Both the position numbers and the translations under genes were made by a program. 33,043 bases of DNA from an uncultured Pelagibacteraceae bacterium (lineage in GTDB: Bacteria > Pseudomonadota > Alphaproteobacteria > Pelagibacterales > Pelagibacteraceae), in NCBI GenBank assembly GCA_902631135.1, contig CACOXL010000006.1:1-33043 (forward strand), given 5' to 3'. Below the pieces are notes generated by a model that was not told where the DNA came from, made no database searches, and saw only the letters and a program-made list of their open reading frames with translations. Below, in pieces: positions 8,419 through 16,170 of the stretch (position 1 is its first letter; every line of letters begins with the position of its first letter).

Positions 8419-9384
8419 ATGAAAGAAAAAAATTGTCTAATTTTTGGCGGAAGTGGTCAAATTGGAAGACATCTTATTAGAAAGTTAACAAAAAATAACT
8501 ATAAAGTTACAGTAGTAACAAGAAATGTACATCAAAAAGGCTATATTATTAAAACCCAAGCTAATGCTGGATATATAGACATTGTTGAGGCTAATATTTT
8601 TGACGAAAAAAAACTTAGACATCTTTTTGAAAAATCACAGATCTGTATTAACTTAATTGGTATTTTGTTTGAGAAAAAATCAAGTACATTTAAGAATATA
8701 CACTCTATTTTTCCTTCATTGCTATCTAAACTTTGCAAAGAGTACGATTTAAAACATTTTATTCATGTTTCATCATTGGGTATTAACGAGGCCTCTGACT
8801 CAAATTATGCTAAGAGCAAATTAGATGGAGAAAAAAACATACTTAATAACTTTCCTCTCACGACTATACTCAGACCCTCAATAGTCTATTCGGTTGACGA
8901 TAATTTTACTACTAATTTTATGACGTTGTTAAATAGACTTCCTTTTTTTCCACTTTATTATTCAGGTAAAACAAAATTTATGCCAATTCATTGTTCAGAC
9001 TTAACAGATATTATTTATGATGTTATTTCTAAAGGGGCTTATCCCAATATTGTAGAATGTGTTGGACCAGAAACTTTTACTTTTAAAGAAATTTTAGAAA
9101 ATCTTTTAAAATTAATTGATAAAAAGAGAATTTTATTACCACTTCCAATAATTTTTGCACAATTATCTGCAAAAATTCTACAATTGTTTCCTTCACCATT
9201 AATAACAGAGGATCAACTTAGACTATTAAGATATGACAATATTGTTTCAGGAAAATATAAAACTAACTTTGATATTGGTTTGCCAAGTCGAAAAACATTT
9301 TATAAAGAAGTAAAGAAATATTGTTATATGTGGAGGGAAGGTGGCCAGTTTTCAACAGATGCTGAAAATGATAAGATAGCTTAA
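8419..9384 (+). CDS. NAD(P)-binding atypical SDR, NDUFA9-like (complex I associated) family
   Basis: The 321-residue protein begins with a Rossmann glycine motif, IFGGSGQIGRHL (about 8-19), followed by VVTRN at the end of beta-2. It has the HVSSLG strand and a later LRPSIVY segment typical of the NDUFA9/YlbE-like branch of atypical short-chain reductases. Alphaproteobacterial members are usually annotated as complex I NDUFA9-family proteins; mitochondrial NDUFA9 is an accessory subunit that stabilises NADH:ubiquinone oxidoreductase. No nuo genes are nearby, so the link to complex I is family knowledge only. The start is fixed by the closeness of the Rossmann motif to the ATG. It converges on gcrA with a 3 bp gap. 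Confidence 0.83.
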   Translation: MKEKNCLIFGGSGQIGRHLIRKLTKNNYKVTVVTRNVHQKGYIIKTQANAGYIDIVEANIFDEKKLRHLFEKSQICINLIGILFEKKSSTFKNIHSIFPSLLSKLCKEYDLKHFIHVSSLGINEASDSNYAKSKLDGEKNILNNFPLTTILRPSIVYSVDDNFTTNFMTLLNRLPFFPLYYSGKTKFMPIHCSDLTDIIYDVISKGAYPNIVECVGPETFTFKEILENLLKLIDKKRILLPLPIIFAQLSAKILQLFPSPLITEDQLRLLRYDNIVSGKYKTNFDIGLPSRKTFYKEVKKYCYMWREGGQFSTDAENDKIA

Positions 9385-9394
9385 ATTTTAAGCT
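9378..9394. terminator. 17 bp palindrome spanning both stop codons of convergent genes
   Basis: The sequence AGCTTAAATTTTAAGCT is a perfect 8 bp inverted repeat around one central base. It contains the TAA of the plus-strand reductase gene (9382-9384) and the TAA of gcrA on the minus strand (9388-9390). A T9 run follows on the plus strand at 9401-9409. It could act as a short terminator hairpin, at least for plus-strand transcripts, but the stem is AT-rich and termination is not proven. Confidence 0.4.
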
Positions 9395-9882
9395 GACTTG
9401 ATTTTTTTTTCTATGAATTCTGGAACTTCATCTTTATCTAAATTATCTTCTTTTTTGCCTTTAGGTTGATATGCATAAAGTAAATGAAGTTTGCAATATG
9501 AAAAATCTTTAAGGGATGATCTTCCACAAAAATAAAAAGACTCTTCATTAGGATGACCTATGGGCCATTTACAAGTGTTTTCATCAAGTTCCTCTAATTG
9601 TTTTGGATTTTCAGGTTCAAAATCTTTTTCTATAATTAGAGATTTAAATTTACTTTTTCTACCTCTTCTTGATTTAGTATTTTTATCAGCAAAAGAATTT
9701 TCAAAGTTTTGATTTGAGGTAGCAGTTCTAGTTTTTATTTTTGCTGAAAGATTTAATCGATGAGCTTTTCCAATAACCGCATTCCTGCTTATGCCCCCTA
9801 TAATTTCTGCAATTTGGCTTGCAGTATTTCCTTTACCCCAAAGCTCCTTTAATTTGTTTACTTTTTCATCAGTCCAGCTCAT
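9388..9882 (-). CDS. gcrA: Cell-cycle regulator GcrA
   Basis: The 164-residue protein begins MSWTDEKVNKLKELW and continues through a helix-turn-helix with SQIAEIIGGISRNAVIGKAHRLNL, the GcrA signature. The C-terminal cysteine-containing block TCKWPIGHP..FCGR..YCKLHLLYAYQP is also typical and in Caulobacter binds RNA polymerase sigma-70. GcrA recruits RNAP-sigma70 to promoters, many of them with GANTC methylation sites. The start at 9882 is preferred over an in-frame ATG at 9921 because family members begin MSWTDE. It is read divergently from argD; the 178 bp between them includes a DnaA-box-like TTATCAACA at 9964-9972. Confidence 0.92.
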   Translation of the reverse strand: MSWTDEKVNKLKELWGKGNTASQIAEIIGGISRNAVIGKAHRLNLSAKIKTRTATSNQNFENSFADKNTKSRRGRKSKFKSLIIEKDFEPENPKQLEELDENTCKWPIGHPNEESFYFCGRSSLKDFSYCKLHLLYAYQPKGKKEDNLDKDEVPEFIEKKIKSA

Positions 9883-10060
9883 AATAACTATATAATGTGT
9901 TATTTGTTTATAAAAACACAATATACTGATATAAGATTTATGAAAACAAGTAATTATTAAGAGTTATCAACAATTATTGATGATAAATCATAACCGAGAT
10001 GTTCAATCCTGACTTGTATTAAATATTTTTATTTATACAAAGTTTTGATTAAAAAAAAAT

Positions 10061-11242
10061 ATGAGTTTTTTAGCAAAAAATTATAAAAGAAAAAATATTT
10101 CCTTCAAATATGGTAAAGGAAGTTATCTTTATTCAACTAATGGAAAAAAATATCTAGATTTTGTTCAAGGAATAGCTGTGAATTCTTTAGGTCATGCGCA
10201 TCCGAAATTGGTAAAAGCAATTAATCGACAGTCAAAGAAACTTTGGCATGTTTCAAATGCTTTTACAATTCCTGAGGGTGAAGAGTTAGCCAAAAAAATT
10301 GCTAAAAAAACATTTGCTGATTATATAATGTTTCAAAATTCTGGTGCAGAGGCAACAGAGGCATCGATTAAAGTTGCGCGTAGATATTTTTATTCTATAG
10401 GGAAACCTAAAAAAAATAGAATTCTTTGTATAAAAAACGGTTCTTTCCATGGAAGAACAATTGCTGCAATTTTTGCGAGTGGTAGTAAAAAAATGACAGA
10501 AGGTTTTGGTCCAAAAGTACCTGGTTTTGATCATATTAACTTCAGAGATTCAAAACCCAGATTTCCAAATTTAAGAAAAAAAATTAAAAAAAATACAGCA
10601 GCAATAATGGTTGAAACCATATTAGGTGAGGGGGGTATTAAACCTTTACCCGATAAATGTTTGAAGTATTTAAGAAAAATTTGTAATGAAAAAAAGATAT
10701 TGTTAATTTTAGATGAAGTTCAATGTGGAATAGGTAGAAGTGGTGATTTTTTTGCTTTTGAGCAGTCAAAAGTTAAACCAGATATTGTTCCTATAGCTAA
10801 AGGTATTGGAGGAGGCTTTCCTATTGGGGCAGTTCTTATGAATAAAAAAGTTGCTTCTGGTATGACTCCAGGAACACATGGTTCAACTTTTGGAGGCAAC
10901 CCAATGTCTATGGTTATAGCTGGTACAGTAATGGATATAATTCATAAAAAAAGCTTTTTAAAAAATGTTAAGAAGAATTCAAGTTATTTTCATGGTAAAT
11001 TAAATGATTTAAAAAATGAATTTCCAGAAATTATTAAAGAAATACGTGGAAGAGGACTTTTGATCGGTATTCAGCTTTATAAAGAACAAAGTAAATTTAT
11101 AAAAAAACTTATGGATAATCAATTATTAACTATTCGAGCGTCAGAAAATGTTGTTAGAATTTTACCACCTCTAAATGTAAAAAAAATAGAGATAGATCAA
11201 GCTTTAAAGATTATTAAAAAAGTTTGTTCTGAACTTAAATAA
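10061..11242 (+). CDS. argD: Acetylornithine aminotransferase
   Basis: ArgD is a class III PLP aminotransferase making N-acetylornithine from the semialdehyde; many also serve lysine synthesis. The 393-residue protein shows FQNSGAEATEASIKVARR (PLP-phosphate region), NGSFHGRT, LILDEVQCGIGRSG, and the PLP lysine in PIAKGIGGGFPIGA. The ATG follows an A9 tract, and no strong Shine-Dalgarno is visible. The stop is one base before argF, so the two form an operon. argJ, which regenerates glutamate-bound acetyl groups, lies 11 kb away at 23045. The pair argD-argF is conserved in alphaproteobacteria. Confidence 0.95.
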   Translation: MSFLAKNYKRKNISFKYGKGSYLYSTNGKKYLDFVQGIAVNSLGHAHPKLVKAINRQSKKLWHVSNAFTIPEGEELAKKIAKKTFADYIMFQNSGAEATEASIKVARRYFYSIGKPKKNRILCIKNGSFHGRTIAAIFASGSKKMTEGFGPKVPGFDHINFRDSKPRFPNLRKKIKKNTAAIMVETILGEGGIKPLPDKCLKYLRKICNEKKILLILDEVQCGIGRSGDFFAFEQSKVKPDIVPIAKGIGGGFPIGAVLMNKKVASGMTPGTHGSTFGGNPMSMVIAGTVMDIIHKKSFLKNVKKNSSYFHGKLNDLKNEFPEIIKEIRGRGLLIGIQLYKEQSKFIKKLMDNQLLTIRASENVVRILPPLNVKKIEIDQALKIIKKVCSELK

Positions 11243-11243
11243 G

Positions 11244-12170
11244 ATGAAACATTTCATTGATTTAAAAGAAATTCCAGCAAAGGATCTAAGGAGAATCATA
11301 GATGATGCAAAAAAAAGAAAGAGAGATAGAAAAAAATTGAATAATCTTGAGGCTGATAAAGAGGCACCATTAAAAGGAAAACTTTTAATACAAATGTTTG
11401 AAAAATCTAGCTTGAGAACCAGATTAAGTTTTTATTTAGCAATCAAACAACTTGGTGGTAGTGCATTAACACTTAGACCAGACGAACTGCATTTATCTAA
11501 AGGAGGTGAGAGTATTGAGGATACGGCAAAGATATTATCTAATTTTGGGAACGCTTTTATGCTTAGAACAGACAGTGATAAAAAGTTAGAAGAGTTTAAA
11601 AAATATTTATCGATACCTATTATTAATGGATTAAGTCCATCATCTCATCCAACCCAAGTTTTGTCTGATGTATTCACAGTTGAAGAAATTAAAAAAAAAC
11701 CAATTTCAAAGTTGAATATTACCTGGATAGGCGACTCAAATAATGTACTTAACTCTTTGATTGATGCTTCAATTAAGTTTGCTTTTAGACTAAACATTGG
11801 CTGTCCAAAAAATTATAAACCAAATCAGAAGATTATGAATTATATCAAAAGTAACAAAAATAAAATTTTTATTTTTAATGATCCAAAAAAAGCAGTAATA
11901 GGAGCTGACGCAATTTTTTCTGATAAAGTAATATCTTTAAATGACAAAGTTAACAAAAAAAAAAAATTAAAGGATTTTAATAATTTTAAAATAAGTACAA
12001 ATTTAATGAAATTATGTCCAAGAGCTATATTCCTACATTGCTTGCCGAGAGGAACAGAAGTTGATGAAAAAGTTTTTAAAAGCAAACAATCAAAAGTTTG
12101 GCAACAAGCTTTAAATAGAGTTTATGTTCAAAAATCAATATTACTATATTGTTTTGGAAAATTACGGTAG
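11244..12170 (+). CDS. argF: Ornithine carbamoyltransferase
   Basis: ArgF makes citrulline from ornithine and carbamoyl phosphate. The 308-residue protein has both halves: the carbamoyl-phosphate loop SSLRTR (55-60), RTDS, INGLSPSSHPTQ (H135-Q138), GDSNNVLNSL and HCLP (265-268). Several motifs depart from the textbook form. STRTR is SLRTR, HPCQ is HPTQ, and the ornithine-binding DxxxSMG is DKVISLN (227-233). These may be normal for the lineage, but they leave some room for a related transcarbamylase. Following argD by one base and keeping HCLP make ArgF by far the best call. Its last 9 bp overlap the cytochrome gene on the other strand. Confidence 0.88.
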   Translation: MKHFIDLKEIPAKDLRRIIDDAKKRKRDRKKLNNLEADKEAPLKGKLLIQMFEKSSLRTRLSFYLAIKQLGGSALTLRPDELHLSKGGESIEDTAKILSNFGNAFMLRTDSDKKLEEFKKYLSIPIINGLSPSSHPTQVLSDVFTVEEIKKKPISKLNITWIGDSNNVLNSLIDASIKFAFRLNIGCPKNYKPNQKIMNYIKSNKNKIFIFNDPKKAVIGADAIFSDKVISLNDKVNKKKKLKDFNNFKISTNLMKLCPRAIFLHCLPRGTEVDEKVFKSKQSKVWQQALNRVYVQKSILLYCFGKLR

Positions 12171-12704
12171 TGGTAACGGATTATCAGAATTTTGATTCAA
12201 ATATAAAATTACAGAGGCTCTATCTTTTTCTTTTCTCAGACCAGCAAATGCCATTTTTGTACCTTTAATCCATTTAGCTGGTTTTATTAAATAACCGTTT
12301 AATTCCTCAAAAGTCCATTCTTTTCCATATTCTGAAAGTGCTTTAGAATATTTGTAATCACTCACTGAACCAACTTTTCTTGAAACAACATTGTAGAGCG
12401 CCGGTCCTATCGCATTTTTACCTCCTTTAGAAATAGAATGACAAGCCGCACATTTTTTAAAAACTTTTTCTCCAGTTGAAAGGTCTCCCATTGCCATTAA
12501 AGCAGCTATATCAATTTTTTCCACAGTAGTTTCAGGAGTTGATTGTGAATTTGTGGCTACCGCTTGTTCTACTTCAATAGCGTATCCAGGTATTTTAGGT
12601 TTTTCAACATGGAATATTACATCTGAAAGCTTTCCAATACCTATTATTAGAAGAGCAACCATTAAAATTGCTGCTACTATTTTATTAATCTCAAAAGAAT
12701 CCAT
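12162..12704 (-). CDS. Membrane-anchored class I cytochrome c (CycM-like)
   Basis: The 180-residue protein has an uncleaved N-terminal helix (about 8-25), a Pro/Thr/Gln-rich linker, and a cytochrome c domain with the haem site CAACH (85-89) and a probable axial ligand M151 in KGTKMAF. The layout matches CycM/c552-type alphaproteobacterial proteins, which carry electrons from the bc1 complex to the aa3 oxidase while tethered to the membrane. It is monocistronic, divergent from kdsB (109 bp apart) and convergent with argF (9 bp overlap). Confidence 0.9.
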   Translation of the reverse strand: MDSFEINKIVAAILMVALLIIGIGKLSDVIFHVEKPKIPGYAIEVEQAVATNSQSTPETTVEKIDIAALMAMGDLSTGEKVFKKCAACHSISKGGKNAIGPALYNVVSRKVGSVSDYKYSKALSEYGKEWTFEELNGYLIKPAKWIKGTKMAFAGLRKEKDRASVILYLNQNSDNPLPLP

Positions 12705-12813
12705 TTTATTAAAAATTATTTTGAACGTATAACACTATAAACAAAAAATTGCTTATATATTTTATTGTACAATTTTGCCTCTGTTTATATTGTGATGTTT
12801 ATAAAAAAGATCA

Positions 12814-13548
12814 ATGAAAACATTAGTTATAATTCCCTCTAGATTATCTGCTACAAGATTACCTGGTAAGCCATTATTAAAAATTAATGGTATATCAGTG
12901 ATTTCTCATGTTTTTAAGAAAGCAGAAAAAGCGAATATAGGAGAGGTAATAGTAGCAACTGGGGATCAAGAGATAATTGATGATGTAAAAAAAAATGGTG
13001 GCCAAGCGATTTTAACCAAAAAACAACATAAAACTGGAACAGATAGAATTTATGAAGCTTTACAAAAATTTGATAATAAAAATATTGATTTGGTTATGAA
13101 TCTTCAAGGTGATGAACCGTTAATGAATATACAAGATATAAGAAATTTAAATTTTCAAATGATAAAAAATCAATCTCAATTAGGAACATTAGCATCGAAT
13201 ATTAAAGATAAGGTAATCTATGAAAATAAAAATATTGTTAAAGTTATAACAAAAGAAAAGTTAGATGATTTAAATTTTCCCAAAGCATTAAATTTTATGA
13301 GAAAAATTTCAAAACAAAGTGAAAATATTTACCATCATTTAGGAATATATTGTTTTCAAAAGAAAACTCTAAAAAATTTTGTCTCTTTTAATCAATCCTC
13401 CAATGAGATTAAGAACAAATTGGAACAACTTAGAGCATTAGATAACAAAATAAATATTAATGTTGCACTCGCTATATCATCACCAATAGGTATTGATACT
13501 CAAGAGGATTTTGTGGCTATTAAAAAAATTATGGAATATAAATCCTAA
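12814..13548 (+). CDS. kdsB: 3-deoxy-manno-octulosonate cytidylyltransferase (CMP-Kdo synthetase)
   Basis: KdsB activates Kdo with CTP for LPS inner-core assembly. The 244-residue protein has the nucleotide-binding IIPSRLSATRLPGKPL at its N-terminus, VATGDQEI, the HKTGTDRIYEA segment, and NLQGDEPL with the metal-binding Asp. The stop TAA and the pheA ATG share one base (13548), so the two genes are coupled. The kdsB-pheA pairing is common in alphaproteobacteria. Together with kdsD and lptBC it shows that this cell makes and exports Kdo-containing LPS. Confidence 0.95.
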   Translation: MKTLVIIPSRLSATRLPGKPLLKINGISVISHVFKKAEKANIGEVIVATGDQEIIDDVKKNGGQAILTKKQHKTGTDRIYEALQKFDNKNIDLVMNLQGDEPLMNIQDIRNLNFQMIKNQSQLGTLASNIKDKVIYENKNIVKVITKEKLDDLNFPKALNFMRKISKQSENIYHHLGIYCFQKKTLKNFVSFNQSSNEIKNKLEQLRALDNKININVALAISSPIGIDTQEDFVAIKKIMEYKS

Positions 13549-14378
13549 TGAATAAAATTTATTTTCAAGGAACTTTTGGAGCTTATTCACATCTTGCTGC
13601 CAAATCAATAGACCCAAAAGCTGAGATCATACCTTGTAAAACTTTTGATGAATGTTTTTCTAAAGCTTCAAAAGACTCAAGTTCTAAAATAATTATACCA
13701 GAGTCTAATAGAATAACCGGGAATATTGGTATAGAATATTTGATATTTAAGTATAGACTTAATATTTATTCTGAATATTTTCAAAAAATTGAACATAATT
13801 TACTTGCTATTCCTGGAGCAAAGATTTCAGAAATTAAGAACGTTTATTCTCATTCACAAGCTTTATCTCAATGTTCTAATTTTATTAAATCTAATAATTT
13901 TATTGAACATGTAAGAGCAGATACAGCAGGTTCTGCCGAAATGGTTTCCAAAAATAATGATAAAGGAGATGCTGCAATAGCATCAACTTTAAGTGCTGAA
14001 ACTTATGGATTAGAGGTAATTAAAAGAAATATTGAAAATGAAAAAGGAAATCTCACAAGGTTTTTGATTATGGGAAAAAATATTTTACAACCAGAATATG
14101 GTAACAAAAAATATATTACATCTTTTTTATTTAAACTAAAAAGTAAACCTGCTGCCCTTTATCAATCTTTAGGTGGCTTTGCAATTAATGGAGTAAACTT
14201 GACTAAGCTACAAAGTTATCCAGAAAAAAATTCATTTGACTCTTATTTTTTTCTATGCGACCTAGATGGACACATTGATGACCATAAAGTTCAAAAGTCT
14301 TTAGAGGAATTAGGATTACATTGTGAAGATTTTCACGTCCTAGGTGTTTTTGAAGCTGACAAAATAAGAGAAAAATAA
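13548..14378 (+). CDS. pheA: Prephenate dehydratase
   Basis: PheA decarboxylates and dehydrates prephenate to phenylpyruvate in phenylalanine synthesis. The 276-residue protein consists of a periplasmic-binding-like catalytic domain (TFGAYSHLAA at the start, SHSQALSQC in the middle, the LTRFL motif near 167-171) and a C-terminal ACT domain (about 185-270) with TSFLFKLKSKPAALYQSLGGFAINGVNLT. The ACT domain predicts feedback control by phenylalanine. The usual ENS motif appears as PESNRITGN, which is atypical. There is no fused chorismate mutase domain. The gene ends about 50 bp before the SRP RNA. Confidence 0.93.
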   Translation: MNKIYFQGTFGAYSHLAAKSIDPKAEIIPCKTFDECFSKASKDSSSKIIIPESNRITGNIGIEYLIFKYRLNIYSEYFQKIEHNLLAIPGAKISEIKNVYSHSQALSQCSNFIKSNNFIEHVRADTAGSAEMVSKNNDKGDAAIASTLSAETYGLEVIKRNIENEKGNLTRFLIMGKNILQPEYGNKKYITSFLFKLKSKPAALYQSLGGFAINGVNLTKLQSYPEKNSFDSYFFLCDLDGHIDDHKVQKSLEELGLHCEDFHVLGVFEADKIREK

Positions 14379-14392
14379 ATCTTAATCTTTTA

Positions 14393-14422
14393 TTGTGGAT
14401 TAGAAATTATTACTGCTATAAT
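14393..14422 (+). promoter_or_regulatory. Sigma-70-type promoter of the SRP RNA gene
   Basis: A perfect -10 box TATAAT lies at 14417-14422, with a weaker -35 box TTGTGG at 14393-14398 and an 18 bp spacer. The predicted start at about 14429 falls exactly on the first base of the terminal SRP RNA stem. It probably also drives dnaX, ybaB and recR, because I see no terminator between the RNA and dnaX. Confidence 0.7.
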
Positions 14423-14428
14423 AGTTTT

Positions 14429-14510
14429 GGAGGCTAGGGCGTTTACTGCATGAACCCGACCAGATCCTAACGGAAGCAATCGTAATGACAGCTTGACGGG
14501 TCTAGTCTCC
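14429..14510 (+). ncRNA. ffs: Signal recognition particle RNA, small bacterial (4.5S-like) type
   Basis: The roughly 82 nt RNA is bounded by a closing stem: GGAGGCTAG (14429-14437) pairs with CTAGTCTCC (14502-14510), with one G-U pair. The apical domain holds the hallmark SRP helix 8 segments: CAGATCCTAACGGAAGCAAT, with the GGAA-type tetraloop region, and the asymmetric-loop bases that bind Ffh. It works with Ffh and FtsY in co-translational targeting of membrane proteins. Its position directly before dnaX-ybaB-recR is the usual alphaproteobacterial ffs locus. The ends are inferred from base pairing, so each may be off by a few bases. Confidence 0.9.
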
Positions 14511-14511
14511 T

Positions 14512-14516
14512 AAGGA
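14512..14516 (+). promoter_or_regulatory. dnaX ribosome binding site
   Basis: AAGGA lies 6 bases before the dnaX ATG and begins 2 bases after the end of the SRP RNA stem. It is one of the few clear Shine-Dalgarno matches in the window. Translation of dnaX therefore starts at the very edge of the structured RNA. Confidence 0.6.
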
Positions 14517-14522
14517 AAACAA

Positions 14523-16163
14523 ATGAATAAAAATACAAAAGTTTTAGCACTAAAGTATAGACCTCAAAACTTTGAAGATTTAATTGGTCAAGATATAACA
14601 TCTCAAACAATTATAAATTCAATTAAAGCAAACAAAATTCCAAATGCTTATCTTTTTACTGGAATACGTGGAGTTGGTAAAACAACATTAGCAAGAATTG
14701 TGGCTAAATCTTTAAATTGTAAAAACGGAATAGAAAACATATGTAAAAGTAATTATTGTGATAATTGTTTGGCCATAATGAACTCAAGTCATATTGATGT
14801 TTTAGAAATGGATGCTGCTAGTAAGACGGGAGTTGAAGATGTAAGAGAATTAATTGAATTTTCAAGATATGGGCCAACTTCTTCAAAGTATAAAATATTT
14901 ATAATTGACGAAGTTCATATGTTAAGCAAGCAAGCATTTAATGCTTTATTGAAAACTTTAGAGGAGCCACCAGAGTATTTAAAATTTATTTTTGCAACAA
15001 CAGAATTAAAAAAAATTCCCGTTACAGTAATATCTAGATGTCAAAGATTTGATTTATCTAGAATTAAATCATTAGAATTATTGAATTTTATCAAAAAAAT
15101 AAAAGATAAAGAAAAAGGAAATGTTTCAGAAGATGCCCTTAAGTTGATTGTAAAGATATCTGAGGGCTCAGTTAGAGATGCTTTATCATTGCTGGATAGA
15201 GGTTTGTTGACACTGGGTGAAAAAAAAGAGCTTGATTTAAAAGAAGCGCAAAAGGTTTTTGGATATTTTGATAAATCACAATTGATAGATATTTTTGATT
15301 TAATTTTACAAGGAGAAGAGAAAAAAGTTATTGAAATTTATAGAAATATTTACGATCAAGGTATTGAACCAAAAGTTTTTATAAATGATTTTTTAGAATT
15401 AATTTATTATTTTAAAAATATTGATTTTTTAACAAGTGAAAGCACAAATTTTTCTCTTAATGATGAGGAATTTTCAAAGATTAAAGAAATTTCAAACAAA
15501 GTAGAAAGTCAAGTATTTATTCTTTTTTGGCAATTTACAGTAAAAACTATTGCTGAATTGGATACTGTTTCAAATCAAAATTTATCAGTTGAAATGTTTT
15601 TAATGAGACTAATGTATCTTACGTCATTAAAAAAAAAAAAAGAAAATAATGATCTTCAAGAATCAGTCAAAAATGATTTAGAGGAAAAAGATTTAAAAAC
15701 TTCTTCAAAAAATCAGACAATAAATCAAATAAAAAACATTTCTCAAAATAAAAATATAAAACCTGAAGCTAAAAAAGAGTTTAAAGCTGAAAGTATGATT
15801 TTTATAAATTCGTTTGATCATCTTTTAAAGATTTGTAATGAAAAAAGAGAAATGAAATTAAAGTATGAGCTTGAAAAAAATGTTAATCTTGTTAATTTTG
15901 CAAATAATAGGATTGAAATATCTTTTAATGACAATCTTGATAAAAGTTTTGTTAAAGATTTGTCTTCAAAACTTTTTGATTGGACTGGTGAAAGATGGAT
16001 CATTACATTCAGCAAATTGAAAGGTGATGAAACATTTAAAAAAAAAGAACAAAATAAAAAAAAAGACTCAATTGAGAATATAAGAAACTCAGAATTGTAC
16101 AAAAAAGTTTTGGAAAAGTTTCCTGACGCAAATTTGATTGATGTGAAGAAAAAAAAAGAATAG
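14523..16163 (+). CDS. dnaX: DNA polymerase III subunits tau/gamma
   Basis: DnaX is the clamp-loader ATPase and, as tau, tethers polymerase and helicase. The 546-residue protein has Walker A GIRGVGKTT (47-55), the zinc-binding cysteines C66, C74, C79 and C82, Walker B FIIDEV (126-131) and the sensor SRC (171-173). The AAA+ and collar domains run to about residue 365, then a Lys-rich linker and a tau-like tail follow. An A13 run at 15629-15641 encodes L369 plus K370-K373. A -1 shift there would reach a TAA after two more codons (15647-15649), giving a gamma-like protein of about 375 residues. Confidence 0.95.
   Translation: MNKNTKVLALKYRPQNFEDLIGQDITSQTIINSIKANKIPNAYLFTGIRGVGKTTLARIVAKSLNCKNGIENICKSNYCDNCLAIMNSSHIDVLEMDAASKTGVEDVRELIEFSRYGPTSSKYKIFIIDEVHMLSKQAFNALLKTLEEPPEYLKFIFATTELKKIPVTVISRCQRFDLSRIKSLELLNFIKKIKDKEKGNVSEDALKLIVKISEGSVRDALSLLDRGLLTLGEKKELDLKEAQKVFGYFDKSQLIDIFDLILQGEEKKVIEIYRNIYDQGIEPKVFINDFLELIYYFKNIDFLTSESTNFSLNDEEFSKIKEISNKVESQVFILFWQFTVKTIAELDTVSNQNLSVEMFLMRLMYLTSLKKKKENNDLQESVKNDLEEKDLKTSSKNQTINQIKNISQNKNIKPEAKKEFKAESMIFINSFDHLLKICNEKREMKLKYELEKNVNLVNFANNRIEISFNDNLDKSFVKDLSSKLFDWTGERWIITFSKLKGDETFKKKEQNKKKDSIENIRNSELYKKVLEKFPDANLIDVKKKKE
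15629..15641 (+). promoter_or_regulatory. A13 homopolymer, possible slippage/frameshift site for making DnaX gamma
   Basis: Thirteen consecutive A lie where the collar domain of DnaX ends. The zero frame continues as KKKKENND. The -1 frame reads AGA AAA TAA, stopping at 15647-15649. The +1 frame stops after about 13 codons. Thermus thermophilus makes its short DnaX form by slippage at an A9 run, and E. coli by -1 frameshifting at A AAA AAG, so the arrangement is suggestive. I see no stimulatory stem-loop after it. A12 runs also occur in argF (11955-11966) and in the DUF1178 gene (24693-24704), so the run alone is not proof. Confidence 0.45.
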
Positions 16164-16170
16164 TGATAAA

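Noticed and set aside
9957-9972. CtrA-like TTAA-N7-TTAA site upstream of gcrA
   Set aside because: Only the first half-site fits; the second needs mismatches or altered spacing.
12155-12185. Repeat-like TTACGG / TAACGG at the argF-cytochrome overlap as a terminator
   Set aside because: It is an imperfect direct repeat within overlapping coding ends, not an inverted repeat able to form a hairpin.
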